Assembly: GCF_002775205.1 (NCBI RefSeq)
Contig: NC_036446.1
Span: forward strand, 79,501 to 143,500
Direction of reading: 5' to 3'
DNA length: 64,000 nt
From: Xiphophorus maculatus
Lineage: Eukaryota > Chordata > Actinopteri > Cyprinodontiformes > Poeciliidae
In this document: positions 21,261 to 32,749 of the stretch, piece by piece
Layout of the letters: every line of letters starts with the position of its first letter
How positions within the stretch are numbered: the stretch's first letter is position 1
Translations under genes and position numbers: made by a program
Notes under the pieces: model-generated
Database searches by the model: none
What the model was told of the DNA's origin: nothing
The model's input: only the letters and a program-made list of their open reading frames with translations

Positions 21261-22969
21261 AAAGCTAACAATGAAAGCTAAATGAAAAATAACCATGAAA
21301 TCTAACCGTGAAGTCTAACTATGAAAGCTAATTATGAAAGCTAACTATGAAAGCTAATTATGAAAGCTAACTATGAAAGCTAATTATGAAAGCTAACCAT
21401 GAAGTCTAACTGTGAAAGCTAACTCTGAAAGCTAATTATGAAAGCTAACTATGAAAGCTAACCATGAAGTCTAACTCTGAAAGCTAACTATGAAAGCTAG
21501 TTATGAAAGCTAACTATGAAAGCTAATTATGAAAGCTAACTATGAAAGCTAGTTATGAAAGCTAACTATGAAAGCTAATTATGAAAGCTAACTATGAAAG
21601 CTAGTTATGAAAGCTAACTATGAAAGCTAATTATGAAAGCTAACTATGAAAGCTAATTATGAAAGCTAACTATGAAAGCTAATTATGAAAGCTAACCATG
21701 AAGTCTAACTGTGAAAGCTAACTCTGAAAGCTAATTATGAAAGCTAACCATGAAGTCTAACTCTGAAAGCTAACTCTGAAAGCTAGTTATGAAAGCTAAC
21801 TATGAAAGCTAATTATGAAAGCTAATTATGAAAGCTAACCATGAAGTCTAACTGTGAAAGCTAACTATGAAAGCTAATTATGAAAGCTAACCATGAAGTC
21901 TAACTGTGAAAGCTAACTATGAAAGCTAATTATGAAAGCTAACCATGAAGTCTAACTGTGAAAGCTAATTATGAAAGCTAACCATGAAGTCTAACTGTGA
22001 AAGCTAACTCTGAAAGCTAATTATGAAAGCTAACCATGAAGTCTAACTCTGAAAGCTAACTATGAAAGCTAACCATGAAGTCTAACTGTGAAAGCTAACT
22101 CTGAAAGCTAATTATGAAAGCTAATTATGATAGCTAACCATGAAGTCTAACTGTGAAAGCTAACTATGAAAGCTAATTATGAAAGCTAACCATGAAGTCT
22201 AACTGTGAAAGCTAACTATGAAAGCTAATTATGAAAGCTAACCATGAAGTCTAACTGTGAAAGCTAACTATGAAAGCTAATTATGAAAGCTAACCATGAA
22301 GTCTAACTGTGAAAGCTAACTCTGAAAGCTAATTATGAAAGCTAACCATGAAGTCTAACTGTGAAAGCTAACTCTGAAAGCTAATTATGAAAGCTAACCA
22401 TGAAGTCTAACTCTGAAAGCTAACTATGAAAGCTAACCATGAAGTCTAACTGTGAAAGCTAACTCTGAAAGCTAATTATGAAAGCTAATTATGAAAGCTA
22501 ACCATGAAGTCTAACTGTGAAAGCTAACTATGAAAGCTAATTATGAAAGCTAACCATGAAGTCTAATTGTGAAAGCTAACTATGAAAGCTAATTATGAAA
22601 GCTAACCATGAAGTCTAACTGTGAAAGCTAACTCTGAAAGCTAATTATGAAAGCTAACCATGAAGTCTAACTGTGAAAGCTAACTCTGAAAGCTAATTAT
22701 GAAAGCTAACCATGAAGTCTCACTGTGAAAGCTAACTCTGAAAGCTAATTATGAAAGCTAATTATGAAAGCTAACCATGAAGTCTAACTGTGAAAGCTAA
22801 CTCTGAAAGCTAATTATGAAAGCTAACCATGAAGTCTAACTGTGAAAGCTAACTCTGAAAGCTAATTATGAAAGCTAACCATGAAGTCTCACTGTGAAAG
22901 CTAACTCTGAAAGCTAATTATGAAAGCTAATTATGAAAGCTAACCATGAAGTCTAATTATGAAAGCTAA
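21261..22969. repeat. 13-bp satellite (GAAAGCTAATTAT family), 1.7 kb, with 52-bp higher-order units
   Basis: The base unit is 13 bp, with variants AAAGCTAACTATG, AAAGCTAATTATG, AAAGCTAACCATG, AAGTCTAACTGTG and AAAGCTAACTCTG. In the right two-thirds, four variants in fixed order form a 52-bp repeat. Copies of GCTAATTATG carry the TAATTA core. Confidence 0.97.
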
Positions 22970-22977
22970 CCATAAAA

Positions 22978-23891
22978 CAGGGGAACCCAAACGTTTTGAG
23001 ACCAAGATCTACTTTTTCTCTCACCAGCTGGCTGAGATCTACCTCATGACACAAAGACATAAAAATTGTAAATTAAACTCTATTGACTTTTTTTATATGC
23101 GAATATACATCAGTTATATATATCTCAACTAAAAACCCACCTGTTTAGGATTGTATTTGAAATGTAATCAATTACAAATTTATGGATGGAACTTGACTTA
23201 ATGCTTTGTTTTGATTATTGATTCTATGTTGCTTTGTGTTTCTGTGTTTGTAATGATGTAAAGCACTTTGAAATGTCTTGCTGCTGAAATGTGCTATACA
23301 AATAAAATTTGATTGATTGATTGATTATATCAGAAATATTAAAGTGATAGAAAACCTGATGCAGTTTCTTCCTCAGTGAGACTCTGCCACTGGGAGGAGG
23401 TTACTGGTTTCTCAGTCACAAGCTGGTTGCAAACCTGAGGCCAGCAGGTGTCAGTCAGTTATGGTAGATCTGAACTTTGGTTTGATAACGTCAATATGAG
23501 AAATTTCAGACTGAAAGAGCAGCACTAAGTTAAAAGCACATCTTCTGATGTCAGGGTATTTTCCTCCTGCTCTGCTAGTCACTTGGTCTTTCAGTCGCCT
23601 TTTTTTTATGGAACCAAAACACACAGAATTGTGCAACACCTTGTTGAAACAATAATGAGATTATTATTTTTGTTGGGTCATTAACTTGAACACGTTTTGT
23701 TGATTTTTTAAAAATTCTTTAATAACATTACAAACGTTTTGTATCTTAGTGAATATTTTTGATAATCGTGTCAGAAGAAGACCTGCTGGTTTCAGCCTCT
23801 TGGTGGTGTTCAGTTTGCTACCTACTGCTGAGATCGACTCAAAACCTTCCACGATCGACCGGTCATCACGATCGACTTATTGAACACCGGG
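22978..23891. mobile_element. hAT-like element (8-bp target duplication) inserted in the satellite edge
   Basis: CCATAAAA occurs at 22970-22977 and 23892-23899, and satellite-like GCTAAC sequence resumes on the right. The left end starts CAGGGGAACCCAAACG; the reverse complement of the right end starts CCCGGTGTTC, so the termini are poorly matched. Both ends mention GATCTAC / GATCGAC-type sequence. A LINE 3' tail, ending ATTTGATTGATTGATT, lies inside at about 23,140-23,330, so insertion is nested. No transposase is recognised. Confidence 0.7.
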
Positions 23892-23947
23892 CCATAAAAG
23901 CTAACAATGAAAGCTACCCACAATTTACTGAGAAGGAAGACCCTCAC

Positions 23948-24060
23948 GGTTTGGGGGTTCAGTGTTTGGGGGTTTAGGGTTTGGGGTTTGGGAGTTGGGC
24001 GTTTGGGGTTTGGGGGTTCAGTGTTTGGGGGTTGGGCATTTGGGGTTTGGGGTTTTGGGT
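23948..24060 (+). repeat. G-rich TTTGGGG-type degenerate repeat
   Basis: Repeated GGTTTGGGG, GGGGGTTCAGTGTTT and GGGTTTAGGGTTT motifs give more than a dozen runs of three or more G on the plus strand within about 110 bp. This is compatible with G-quadruplex formation. Confidence 0.85.
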
Positions 24061-24413
24061 AGATGTTGGGTTGCTGCTCATGTTAACATTAAGCTCTTTA
24101 TTTTTTGTGGCATTCTTGTTATAATCTTCTGATTGGTTTATTTTAGTTTCCGTCAAAGCATGAAGCAGCTCTGGTCTCACCTCAGCACATCTGGTTCTGA
24201 CTCTTCAAGCCAGACAGAACCGAGCCTGGACCCGTTCCTCTGCTGGACCGGTTCTGTTGCTGAAGTTCTAGTAAAATTCCTCTCATTTAGCCAACTGGGA
24301 AGAATAACTGAAGGCTTTTTATAAGACTGAAGAACTCATCTCAACTCGTGTCAGTAATGTTTAACATTTTGTGACGATACACAGGGCGACGCCCCCTGCT
24401 GGTCATGTGACCT

Positions 24414-24487
24414 CTTCCTGTTGATTGGCTTTAAATCACCTTCAGCTCCTCCAGAGACAGAAACGCAGCGGCCGCCTCAGCCAGAAG
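24414..24487 (+). promoter_or_regulatory. Candidate promoter and non-coding first exon of the agouti-related gene
   Basis: An ATTGG (inverted CCAAT) at about 24,424 is followed by TTTAAA at 24430-24435. About 50 bp later a strong donor AAG-GTGAGT occurs at 24487/24488. The spacing suits a TATA-like box, a start near 24,460 and a short 5'-UTR exon, as known for agouti-family genes. This is inference; the acceptor would be just upstream of 25,699. Confidence 0.4.
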
Positions 24488-24520
24488 GTGAGTTCATCCT
24501 CCTCTTTTCTGTTGGGAGTC

Positions 24521-24557
24521 GATGATGATGATGATGATGATGATGATGATAATGATC
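24521..24557. repeat. (GAT)n microsatellite
   Basis: A GAT run in the putative first intron of the agouti-related gene. A similar (ATA)n run lies at 24,666-24,700. Confidence 0.9.
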
Positions 24558-24664
24558 AGGTGAAAAACTGAAGGAAAATGCTGCTTCCATCATATTTTTT
24601 CCAAATTACTATTCTGGCTGGTATTTAAAATGAAGAATCGATTGATTCTCCACAGTGATCATCC

Positions 24665-24699
<35 letters not shown>

Positions 24700-25698
24700 G
24701 GTGGAGATATCAATCAGAATAAAGCAAAATTTATCTGCAAACACAGAGAAAGGTAAATTAGAATAAACTGATGGATCTGCAGTGTGATTAAAGTAATAAA
24801 GAAAAATACAATAATTAAAAATTTTTACCCTGTGAAAAAATTAATAGTAATTATAAAAAGGTAAAATATTGTTATATAAATCAACAAAAAATATGCATAA
24901 AATTTTCTATTATAATATGAGAAGTATTGCCTTTAATTTTTATTAATAAACTACGCAAATGATGAATAAATGTAATAAGTTTTAAGTCCTTCTTTCCATA
25001 ATGTTACAAATAAAAACTATATTATTACCTATAACTATTGTCTGATCATGACTGAAAAGCTGCTGATAAAAAGATTATTGACGTAAATCTGAAGATTTCA
25101 TTTTTCATCTTTGTTGTCCCCAACAAATGATTTAAAGTTTCCAGTTTGGCTCCAGAACCTTTTTTCAGATTCCTCCACAGTTACTGAGATCCGGTGAATG
25201 AAAAAGCAGAAAAAAGATATTTGGAGCGTTTTCATTTCTGAAATGTTTCTGTGTAACTTCTGAAGGACAAGCAGAGCTGCAGCTCATAGTTATATTTATT
25301 TGTATTTATGATCTAGCTGTGCTGTTGATTAATGTTGGTATCTTTAATTATGCTGGTAATTTATTTGATTAAATATTGTTCTGTAGTTTTAGCTAAAGTT
25401 AATATCCAACTTGGGTCAAGAGCTTTCAACATCAGTTGCTCTTTATGTAATTGTTCTAATTTTGTTGTTCCTATAAAAATAAAGTAATTCTTATAATTGC
25501 TATTATTTGCTTGAATTTAAGGCTACTATGTTGTTGGATTGTTTCATGCGGCTCAAATTCTTCAGATTTCCTAACAGGGAGATAAAACAGCTTCTGTTTC
25601 CTGTTTCCTCCTTTCAGAAGCTCTTGTTGGAGCAGCCGAGGATTGTGGGAGTTGTAGTGCAGTTTTTTCTTCTTCTTGTGTTTGGTGACGGCAGCAGG

Positions 25699-26371
25699 AT
25701 GTTCGGCATGCTGCTGCTCTGCTGCGCCTCCTCCGGTCTGCTGCGGCTGGCCACCTCCATGGTCCACGGAGTCCGGCTGGACGACGGCCCGGCGGCCGCC
25801 TTCCGCCCCGACGCCGCCTACCTGGCTGACGTCGGTTGGTGACAGACGTCCAATCAGAGAGCTCTAATCCCCCCACCCCCTCCCCTCCAGAATTACTGGT
25901 GTTCATGGTTCCAGTTTCAACCTGGAGCGTTGAAGAGCAGAATGGTGTGGAAAACATCTAACCAGATGGAGTGTTTTTTCTTTCTGTGTCTGCAGATAGA
26001 GGCCACGCCCCCAGCCCTCTTCAAGATGGCGGTCTCCTTCCTGTGGACTCAGAGGAAGACCGCTTGCTGATGGAGGCGGGCTCCAACAATGAGGTGCAGG
26101 ACTGTACTCTACAGCAGGTCTGCAGCTATTTGTAATTTTGCACCGAATTGACCCAACTATGGATTTTTCCCTTGTCCTGCAGGACTTGTCTGCGCTGCAG
26201 CTGCAAGGCAGAGCCGTGCGTTCCCCTCGCCGTTGCATCCCTCACCAGCAGTTCTGTCTGGGTTACTCGCTGCCCTGCTGCGACCCCTGTGACACCTGCT
26301 ACTGCCGCTTCTACAACGCCATCTGCTACTGCCGCCCGGTGGGCCACACCTGCCCACAGAGACCCACCTGA
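25699..26371 (+). CDS. agrp2: Agouti-related peptide (AgRP/ASIP family)
   Basis: AgRP-family peptides are secreted antagonists or inverse agonists of melanocortin receptors. Three coding exons join in phase: 25699-25834, 25996-26117 and 26183-26371 (136+122+189 nt), giving 148 residues. MFGMLLLCCASSGLLRLATS is a signal peptide. The acidic middle part includes DSEEDRLLMEAGSNNE. Exon 3 carries the basic RSPRR site and the C-terminal cystine-knot domain, from CIPHQQFC through CCDPCDTCYC to CYCRPVGHTC, with all ten cysteines. The receptor-binding triplet, RFF in AgRP, is RFY here. A polyA signal AATAAA lies at 26416-26421. Family is certain. The paralogue symbol is an inference from linkage to vps13c; agrp1 is the alternative. 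Agouti itself is less likely because the last cysteine spacing is AgRP-like. Confidence 0.85.
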
Positions 26372-26415
26372 ACCAGAGACCCACCTGAACACATATGCAG
26401 TTTGCTTCAGTTTGT

Positions 26416-26421
26416 AATAAA
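26416..26421 (+). terminator. Polyadenylation signal AATAAA of the agouti-related gene
   Basis: AATAAA lies 45 bp after the stop codon, on the coding strand. Confidence 0.75.
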
Positions 26422-26699
26422 GAGTTAATGTTTGATCATCTCCCACATTTTCATCGCTGATTTTCTGCTGCATGTCGACATCTTGAGTCCAAACTCACTA
26501 AACACAAAACGGGAAAAACTAAAATTTTAATTCATACAAAGAATTTACAGAAAATTCTGCAGCGCAGAGAAAATGTTTTTGTTCAGTCTAAATATGGATT
26601 TCTGTTGACATGAAATTATGACCAAATGTTGGTAATAATGAATGAATGAATTTTATTAATGTCAGGGGGGAGGGGAGGTTGACATTCGAAACACATAAA

Positions 26700-26830
26700 G
26701 GAACTCTGGGTTTTGGCTGTTTTTCAGTTTTCTAGAAGTTTGTTCCAGATTTGTGGTGCATAGAAGCTGAATGCTACTTCTCCATGTTTGGTTCTGGTTC
26801 TGATGCAGAGCAGAACCAGAACATTTAAGT
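26700..26830. repeat. Dispersed repeat related to 6868-6990
   Basis: It shares TTTTCTAGAAGTTTGT, GCTGAATGCT and CCATGTTTGG blocks with the vps13c intron copy, in the same orientation. Family is not assigned. Confidence 0.6.
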
Positions 26831-27044
26831 GAACCTGCATATGTGTTTGATTCAAGTTACCTACCAAAACTTTCTCCAGCTGAACAGAAATAAAAATGAG
26901 GATATTAGGAAACACAAAGACTGACATGAATCTTCAGTAAATTATGAAACTTTTAATGCAAAATTCACATTATTTAAAATGTCTTTGTTATGACAACCTG
27001 ACATTAACCAAGAATCATCATCTGCCATAAATATGTCATAACAG

Positions 27045-28045
27045 TCATCCATCCCTCTTCTTCCGTTTATCCGGAGTCGGGTCGCGGGGTCAGCAGCTTC
27101 AGAAGCGAGGCCCAGACTTCCCTCTCCAGCCTCTTGTTCCAGCTCCTATGGGGGAATCTGAGAAACAGCCCAGGAACATAGTCCCTCCAGCGTGTCCTGG
27201 GTTTTCCCCTCCTCCTGGTGGGACCTGAACTCCTCACCAGGGAGGCGTCCAGGAGGCATCCTGACCAGATGCCTGAGCCTTAACTGGCTCCTCTCGATGT
27301 GAAGGAGCAGCGGCTCTAGTCCCTCCCGGATGACTGAGCTTCTCTCTCTAAGGGAGAGCCCAGCCACCCTACGGAGAAAACCCATTTTGGCCGCTTGTAT
27401 CCGCGATCTCGTTCTTTCGGTCATGACCCAAAGCTCATGACCATAGATGAGGGTGGGAACGTAGATCGACCGGTAAATCGAGAGCTTCGCTTTTTGGCTC
27501 AGCTCTCTCTTCACCACGACGGACCGGTACAGCGCCCGCTTAACGGCGGACGCTGCACCAATCCGCCTGTCGATCTCCCGCTCCCTTCTTCCCTCATTCG
27601 TGAACAAGATCCTGAGATACTTGAACTCCTCCACTTGAGGCAGGACACCCCCCTGACCCGGAGAAGGTTGTCTACCCTTTTCCGGCTCAAGACCATCATG
27701 GCCTCGGATTTGGAGGCACTGATCCTCATCCCGGCCGCTTCACACTCGGCTGCGAACCGCTCCAGCGAGAGCTGCAGATCACGACCCGATGAAGCCAGAA
27801 GGACCACATCGTCTGCAAAGAGCAGAGATGAGATCCTAAGGCCACCAAACTGGATCCCCTCAACACCTTGGCTGGCCTAGAGATTCTGTCCATGAAAGTA
27901 ATGAACAGAATCGGTGACAATGGGCAGCCCTGGCGGAGTCCAACTCTCACCGGAAACGAGCCCGACTTACTGCCGGCAATGCGGACCAGACTCTGACATG
28001 CATTGAGGTGAGACCGACCATTTCTAGCCAGAACATCTCAACTTC
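27045..28045 (-). mobile_element. Truncated and internally deleted APE/RT LINE
   Basis: Read on the minus strand, 27,050-28,000 matches the RT and C-terminal part of the LINE at 35,870-38,942. Shared protein segments are VGLRQGCPLSPILFITFMDR, LSLERFAAECEAAGM and LIYGHELWVMTERTRSRIQA. The 3' end is near a short GGATGGATGA tail. At about 28,000-28,045 sequence from the element's 5' part (GGCTAGAAAT, GTCGGTCTCACCTC) joins directly to the RT part. About 1.8 kb in between, most of the endonuclease and early RT, is missing. The frame is also broken. Confidence 0.85.
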
Positions 28046-30011
28046 ACACATGAACTCAGGTTCCTACACTTTAGTGCGTAGCTTGAAGACTTTGTAAGGA
28101 AAAAAGTTCATTGTTGCCATGAGTGTCATGAAATGGTTTGTAGTGATGAGGTTTGATGCAGGGAGACTCAGGGTAAAGTGGAGAAATATTTTAATACAGT
28201 CCAAAGTTGTGCATAATGTCAGGAACCTCAGGTGAACAATGAGACTCAGAGACCAACGTAGGTAGACGCACAATGACTTGACAGACTATTACTAGGATCC
28301 AGCAGGTGACGTTAAATACACTATGGATTAATCAGGGAACAATTAAAGGCATGACTTGAAAAAACAGGGACCAAATAGACCAAAATACACAGAAAATCCA
28401 CATCCTCACAATGGAGTAGTAAGTTTTTATCCTTTACTGGTTAATTTAGCAGTAGTGACAGTGGAGATGAGGATGATGAAGAACCTGTCCCTCACTGAGG
28501 GACTTGATAGAATACAAACCTGAATAAATGCCAAAAAAGAAAAGAAAATCTGGCCTTAACAAAGCAGGAATTGAAGACATTTCTGTCATGAAACACGGTG
28601 AAGGTGGTGAGGAATATTAAGGAAGAATAATTTAAAATTAACTTTGGACAAAACGTTTGGCTCTCTCTTCCTTAAACTCCCGGGTCCTTAGCGGGCGGCG
28701 TGCAGCGAGAGTGAAACAACAACACTGTGCGTTGACGTCACAGAAATCACAGAGTTTAATCCCATACAAAGCTACAGAGAAACAGAGATATTCATTCATT
28801 ACCTTGAGACAGGAAAAATAGAGAAAGAAAAAACAAAGAAAAGGCAAAGACGCGTCTTTGGAGATAGCTGATGCAATAAAGCAAAATAGTGGCAGCTTTC
28901 TAAATTTTTTCTCCTGACACTAAGTCTTATACTAAAGGTGTGTCTTGTCTTTTTAATATATGCACTTAAGGCGTTCCTCTAGTTGACCAACTGGAAACTC
29001 CCTTAGGCACTCAGAGAAACTTAGGAACTCCCCCTAATTTACGGCAGAGATCAAAGGGCCATCTGGTCTCTGGTAAAACAAAAGAGCGAACCTCTTCGTC
29101 CTGACCCCCTGTGGTTCCACGGCCATCCCGGGCACAGAAAAAACCTGAGATAAGATTTCACAGATACCTGTGAAATCTGAAGTCTCTTCCATTATCTCTC
29201 CTTACATAAATTCTCAAAGAGACTTACAGCCAGTAATTTTCAAGGAAATGTTATCTTTACAAACCCCAGTTTTGCTTCTCTACAGTCAGCACCCCAAAAG
29301 ATTGAGTCCTGCCAAAAGTAACACATAAAATCAACAGAACAAAATAAGGTATAATTCCTGAGCCATTTTCTAATAGTAAACAAAACATTTTCATTCAAAC
29401 AATTTCCATTTGCTTCTGATATAGTCACAGCTAATACAGTTTTCAAATACATTCATCATTTAGTAGTTTTAAAATGAGATAATACAATCTTCAGTAAAAA
29501 CATGGTATTAATACTTAGAAATTAAATGTTAGCGGTTTCAATCTTCTATGTTGCATTAAATTTTCACACCATCCCAGATGTTGGTTTCCTGCAGGCTTTT
29601 GATCTGCTGTGAACAGACCAGGTCTCTCTCTCCCAAGCTCAATTTATTGCCCTGCAGGAAATGCTAATTTTATGGCCTCCTATGCTGTGGCCGCACAGCG
29701 GGAGGCCCCATTGAGGGATCTGCATTTGGCCCCTGTTTGTCTGAATGCTTAACACAAACCTGTTCAAAATAAAGAAATTTGTTCAAGAGTGTTGAATATA
29801 CCTTTTACACATGCCGTAAGATCAACTGTATTAAACACTAAAAATAATCATTTTTCCTCAACAGTCCCCCTTTTGAGGTCTGAAAAAAACAGACCTCACA
29901 AAAAATTGATTAAGCCTTCTAATAGAGGAACCAAAAAACTATGTATTATACTAATAAAAAGAAAAAAGAAAGAAAAAACCCAAAAGAGTAGCCTAATTAT
30001 ATAACAGGAAG
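28046..30011. other. Intergenic, AT-rich; no gene recognised
   Basis: No coding family could be assigned. Near 29,865 is TCCCCCTTTTGAGGTC followed by a small palindrome (GAGGTCTG / CAGACCTC). It could belong to an LTR-type or other repeat, but I cannot show paired LTRs. Confidence 0.45.
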
Positions 30012-30370
30012 ATGCTGTGGACCCAGATTGAAATGAAGGATGAATGATAAATTTAATGAAATTGTCAGAAATCCAAAATCCAGGCAACACAGAATGAGTG
30101 GAAGGCTAAGGCTCAAAACTGGTAGCAACTGGTTAACAAGAAACATCTGACAGCAGATTTGACGAGACAGATCAGACAGCAAGACAACTAGACAAGGACT
30201 CGACAAAGAACAAGGAAGACAGGTGGGTTTAAATACACAGGGAGACAATCAGGAGGAACAAGGAACAGGTGGAACTAATCAAGGGATAGACGGGACAACA
30301 CAGAGACTCAATTGACTGAAAACGATACAGAAACCTAAATGAACACAGAGAAAAACCCAAAACCTTACAA
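30012..30370. repeat. Dispersed repeat shared with about 52,590-52,830
   Basis: Shared blocks in the same order: ACTGGTAGCAACTGG, TTTAAATACACAG, AATCAGG, AGACGGGACAACAC and CAGAAACCTAAAT. Unassigned non-coding repeat. Confidence 0.65.
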
Positions 30371-30616
30371 TTTCCACGTATGGAATCATGTCACCTAAGA
30401 TACATGAGGTCAAGAATGTATTGGTCATCAGAGCCAAGTCTTCATCTTTACATGATACCAAGTGTTTTTTCACTTCTTAGAGAAGATGAATCTTTTACAT
30501 TTCAAAGCACCTGTAGCTGCTGTGCTAATGAATGAGGGTTGCATCCAGACACTCAGGAAGACCCAGTGCCACTCCATCACCATTAAAATGCAGACTGGTG
30601 TCTAGTGTGTCCAAAG

Positions 30617-30775
30617 TCAGTCCTCCAGCATCCTGCATGTTCTAGCTCTCTGGCTGGTGGTAGAAACTTCCTCCTCAGTATGTCTCCTGATGTCTTCTAA
30701 CAAACTATCATTGAACCAGGGGGAAAACATGCAGAACTCCGGCCCTCCAGGACCGACTTTGGATGCCGCTGGTCT
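30617..30775. mobile_element. Short non-autonomous element related to 60,771-60,920
   Basis: Ends carry CCTGCATGTT...TCTAGCTCTC and AAACATGCAGAACTCCGGCCC, the same palindromic layout as the copy at 60.8 kb, but diverged. The target duplication is not clear. Confidence 0.5.
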
Positions 30776-31610
30776 AAGATACCACATGAGATCAGGCTGA
30801 GGTCTGGGGAACTCTGGGCCCACCTCACTGCAGCCAAAATTATCAACATGCAATGATCCACCTTGCACGCAAAAACTAGATACATCTGCATCCAATGTTT
30901 GCAACCTCAGTGCTTTGCACATTTTCACACAAGATAGACTTGAAACTGAAGATACTGTACTGTCAACTTACAGAAAAGTGTCCTGTTCAGTGTTGTTAGT
31001 TTTTGAAAATTAAAAATGTTCATAATGATAATGTATTGTTTGAAAGGAGCCAAAATAAGAGTAAAATGAGACCAAGTGGCTGAATGACAGGGATTAAATA
31101 AAGGGGCAAGATAGTAGTGAACATTAGACAAGGAAATGTTCTATATTTATGCATTCTGTTAAAACGTCAAAATACATTCACATTATAATGTACAGTATTT
31201 CATTTGTTAAATCATGTAAGTTTTAAACCTCACTGGACAATTGGAAAAATCCTAGAATTTTTTTTACATGCCTTAAGAAAATCAAAAACACTTTGGAAAA
31301 AGTCCTGAATTAAGGATCATAATTCAGGCCAGAAGACAAAACAAGTGAAGCAGTTATTGCTGCCACAAGCCATGTCTGAACGTAGTCCTGGCTCAGAGAT
31401 GATCTGCTTCGCTGTGCTTCTCTCATAGATGAGGAATGAAAGGAGCTTCTACTGCCATGAACTGTGCACTGTTTCTTTAAGAGGGCAGCGCCTCCATGGC
31501 TGCAGCCTCAGACCGTGTCTCTCTTGTGTCCGTTTGGTGATTTATCTTTCCCTAGATGGGATTTACTGAATCTGAACATTGAAAGTTCTCCTGGTTCAAT
31601 GCGTTTAGTG

Positions 31611-31835
31611 CAGGGGTGTCAAACTCCAGTCCTCGAGGGCCGCAGTCCTGCAACTTTTAGATGTGCCTCTGCTGCACCACACCTGAATAGAATAATTAGG
31701 TCATTAGCAAGGCTGGGAGAACTGATCTACACAAGGAGGAGGTAATTAAGCCATTTCATTTCAGTGTTTTGTAGCTGTGGCACATCTAAAAACTGCAGGA
31801 CTGCGGCCCTCGAGGCCTGGAGTTTGACACCTGTG
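31611..31835. mobile_element. Palindromic hAT-type MITE with 8-bp target duplication
   Basis: Inverted ends read CAGGGGTGTCAAACTCCAG on the left and CACAGGTGTCAAACTCCAG on the reverse complement of the right, both followed by CTCGAGGGCCGCAGTCCTGCA-like sequence. GTTTAGTG flanks it at 31603-31610 and 31836-31843. It is only 225 bp, without coding capacity. Confidence 0.92.
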
Positions 31836-32703
31836 GTTTAGTGTTTTTGTCTCTGTCCTGTCAACCCTCACTCAGACATTCAGTCCAGTTCTGCTTCTAC
31901 TGCAGATCCAGGAGGTTAAGAACATCATGACACACTGTTGCCACATGAAGAGAGACTGCTGCAAACGCAGCAACCTGATGCATTCGACTGGGTTGAAAAC
32001 ATTTAACCAATTGGAAAAATGATCTGAACTTAACTGAAATGTTTAATGATTGAGTTCAGCCTGAACGGACTCTGAGGTGTCGGTAAGGTTGGGTTACATT
32101 AATTCTGCATTTCTGGGTATAAACTGAATGTTTTTTTATTGTGGTGATTTGGTGCGGAGTCGATAAACCGAACTGAATGAATCCCATCTTCATGTGATGC
32201 TGCTGTCATGTTTTGGCCAAAGGGCTCAGAGATCTTCTACATGTGATAAACTGAAAACAAAGGACAAGTAGACTTAGAGTCCAGGACTGTGGTTCTGAAA
32301 AGGCCACCATGATGTCAGCTCTGAACTACTTTCAAATCCAACCACAGAAGGCGGCGGCCATCTTTAGTGCCGCAGACGGAGCGCTGCTGGGCGACGGCTA
32401 CGTTCTTCTTCTGCAGGTCACTTTGGGGTTATGAACATTTTTTATTGAAGGTTATAATGTATAACTGTATATTTGTTTTTATTAAAAATTATGCTTATAT
32501 TAACTTGAATAATTTCTTAATATCTTACTGGTTGAATGTTTCTTTAAGAAGAAATGCTGTAATATCTTCTGTTTGGAGGTAAATATGTTTGATTTTAGCT
32601 TTATTTATGATGACTGATTGGTTTCACATGAACTCAGTGAGAGATGAAGATGAGGGTCTGCAGGAGAAGAAGACATGGCTGCAGGTTTGGTCAGTTTCTG
32701 TGT

Positions 32704-32709
32704 TTTATT
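32704..32709 (-). terminator. Polyadenylation signal of chymotrypsinogen copy 1
   Basis: AATAAA on the minus strand, 41 bp after the stop codon. Confidence 0.8.
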
Positions 32710-32749
32710 GAAGATCAGGCTAGAAGCGGAGGCCGACCGCTGAGCACGC

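Noticed and set aside
21261-22969. Regular repeat-spacer look that could suggest a CRISPR array
   Set aside because: There are no unique spacers, the units diverge gradually, and the context is a vertebrate genome.
25571-25957. 128-codon arginine-rich minus-strand frame over the agouti-related gene
   Set aside because: It is antisense to the GC-rich first coding exon of the agouti-related gene, with no family resemblance.
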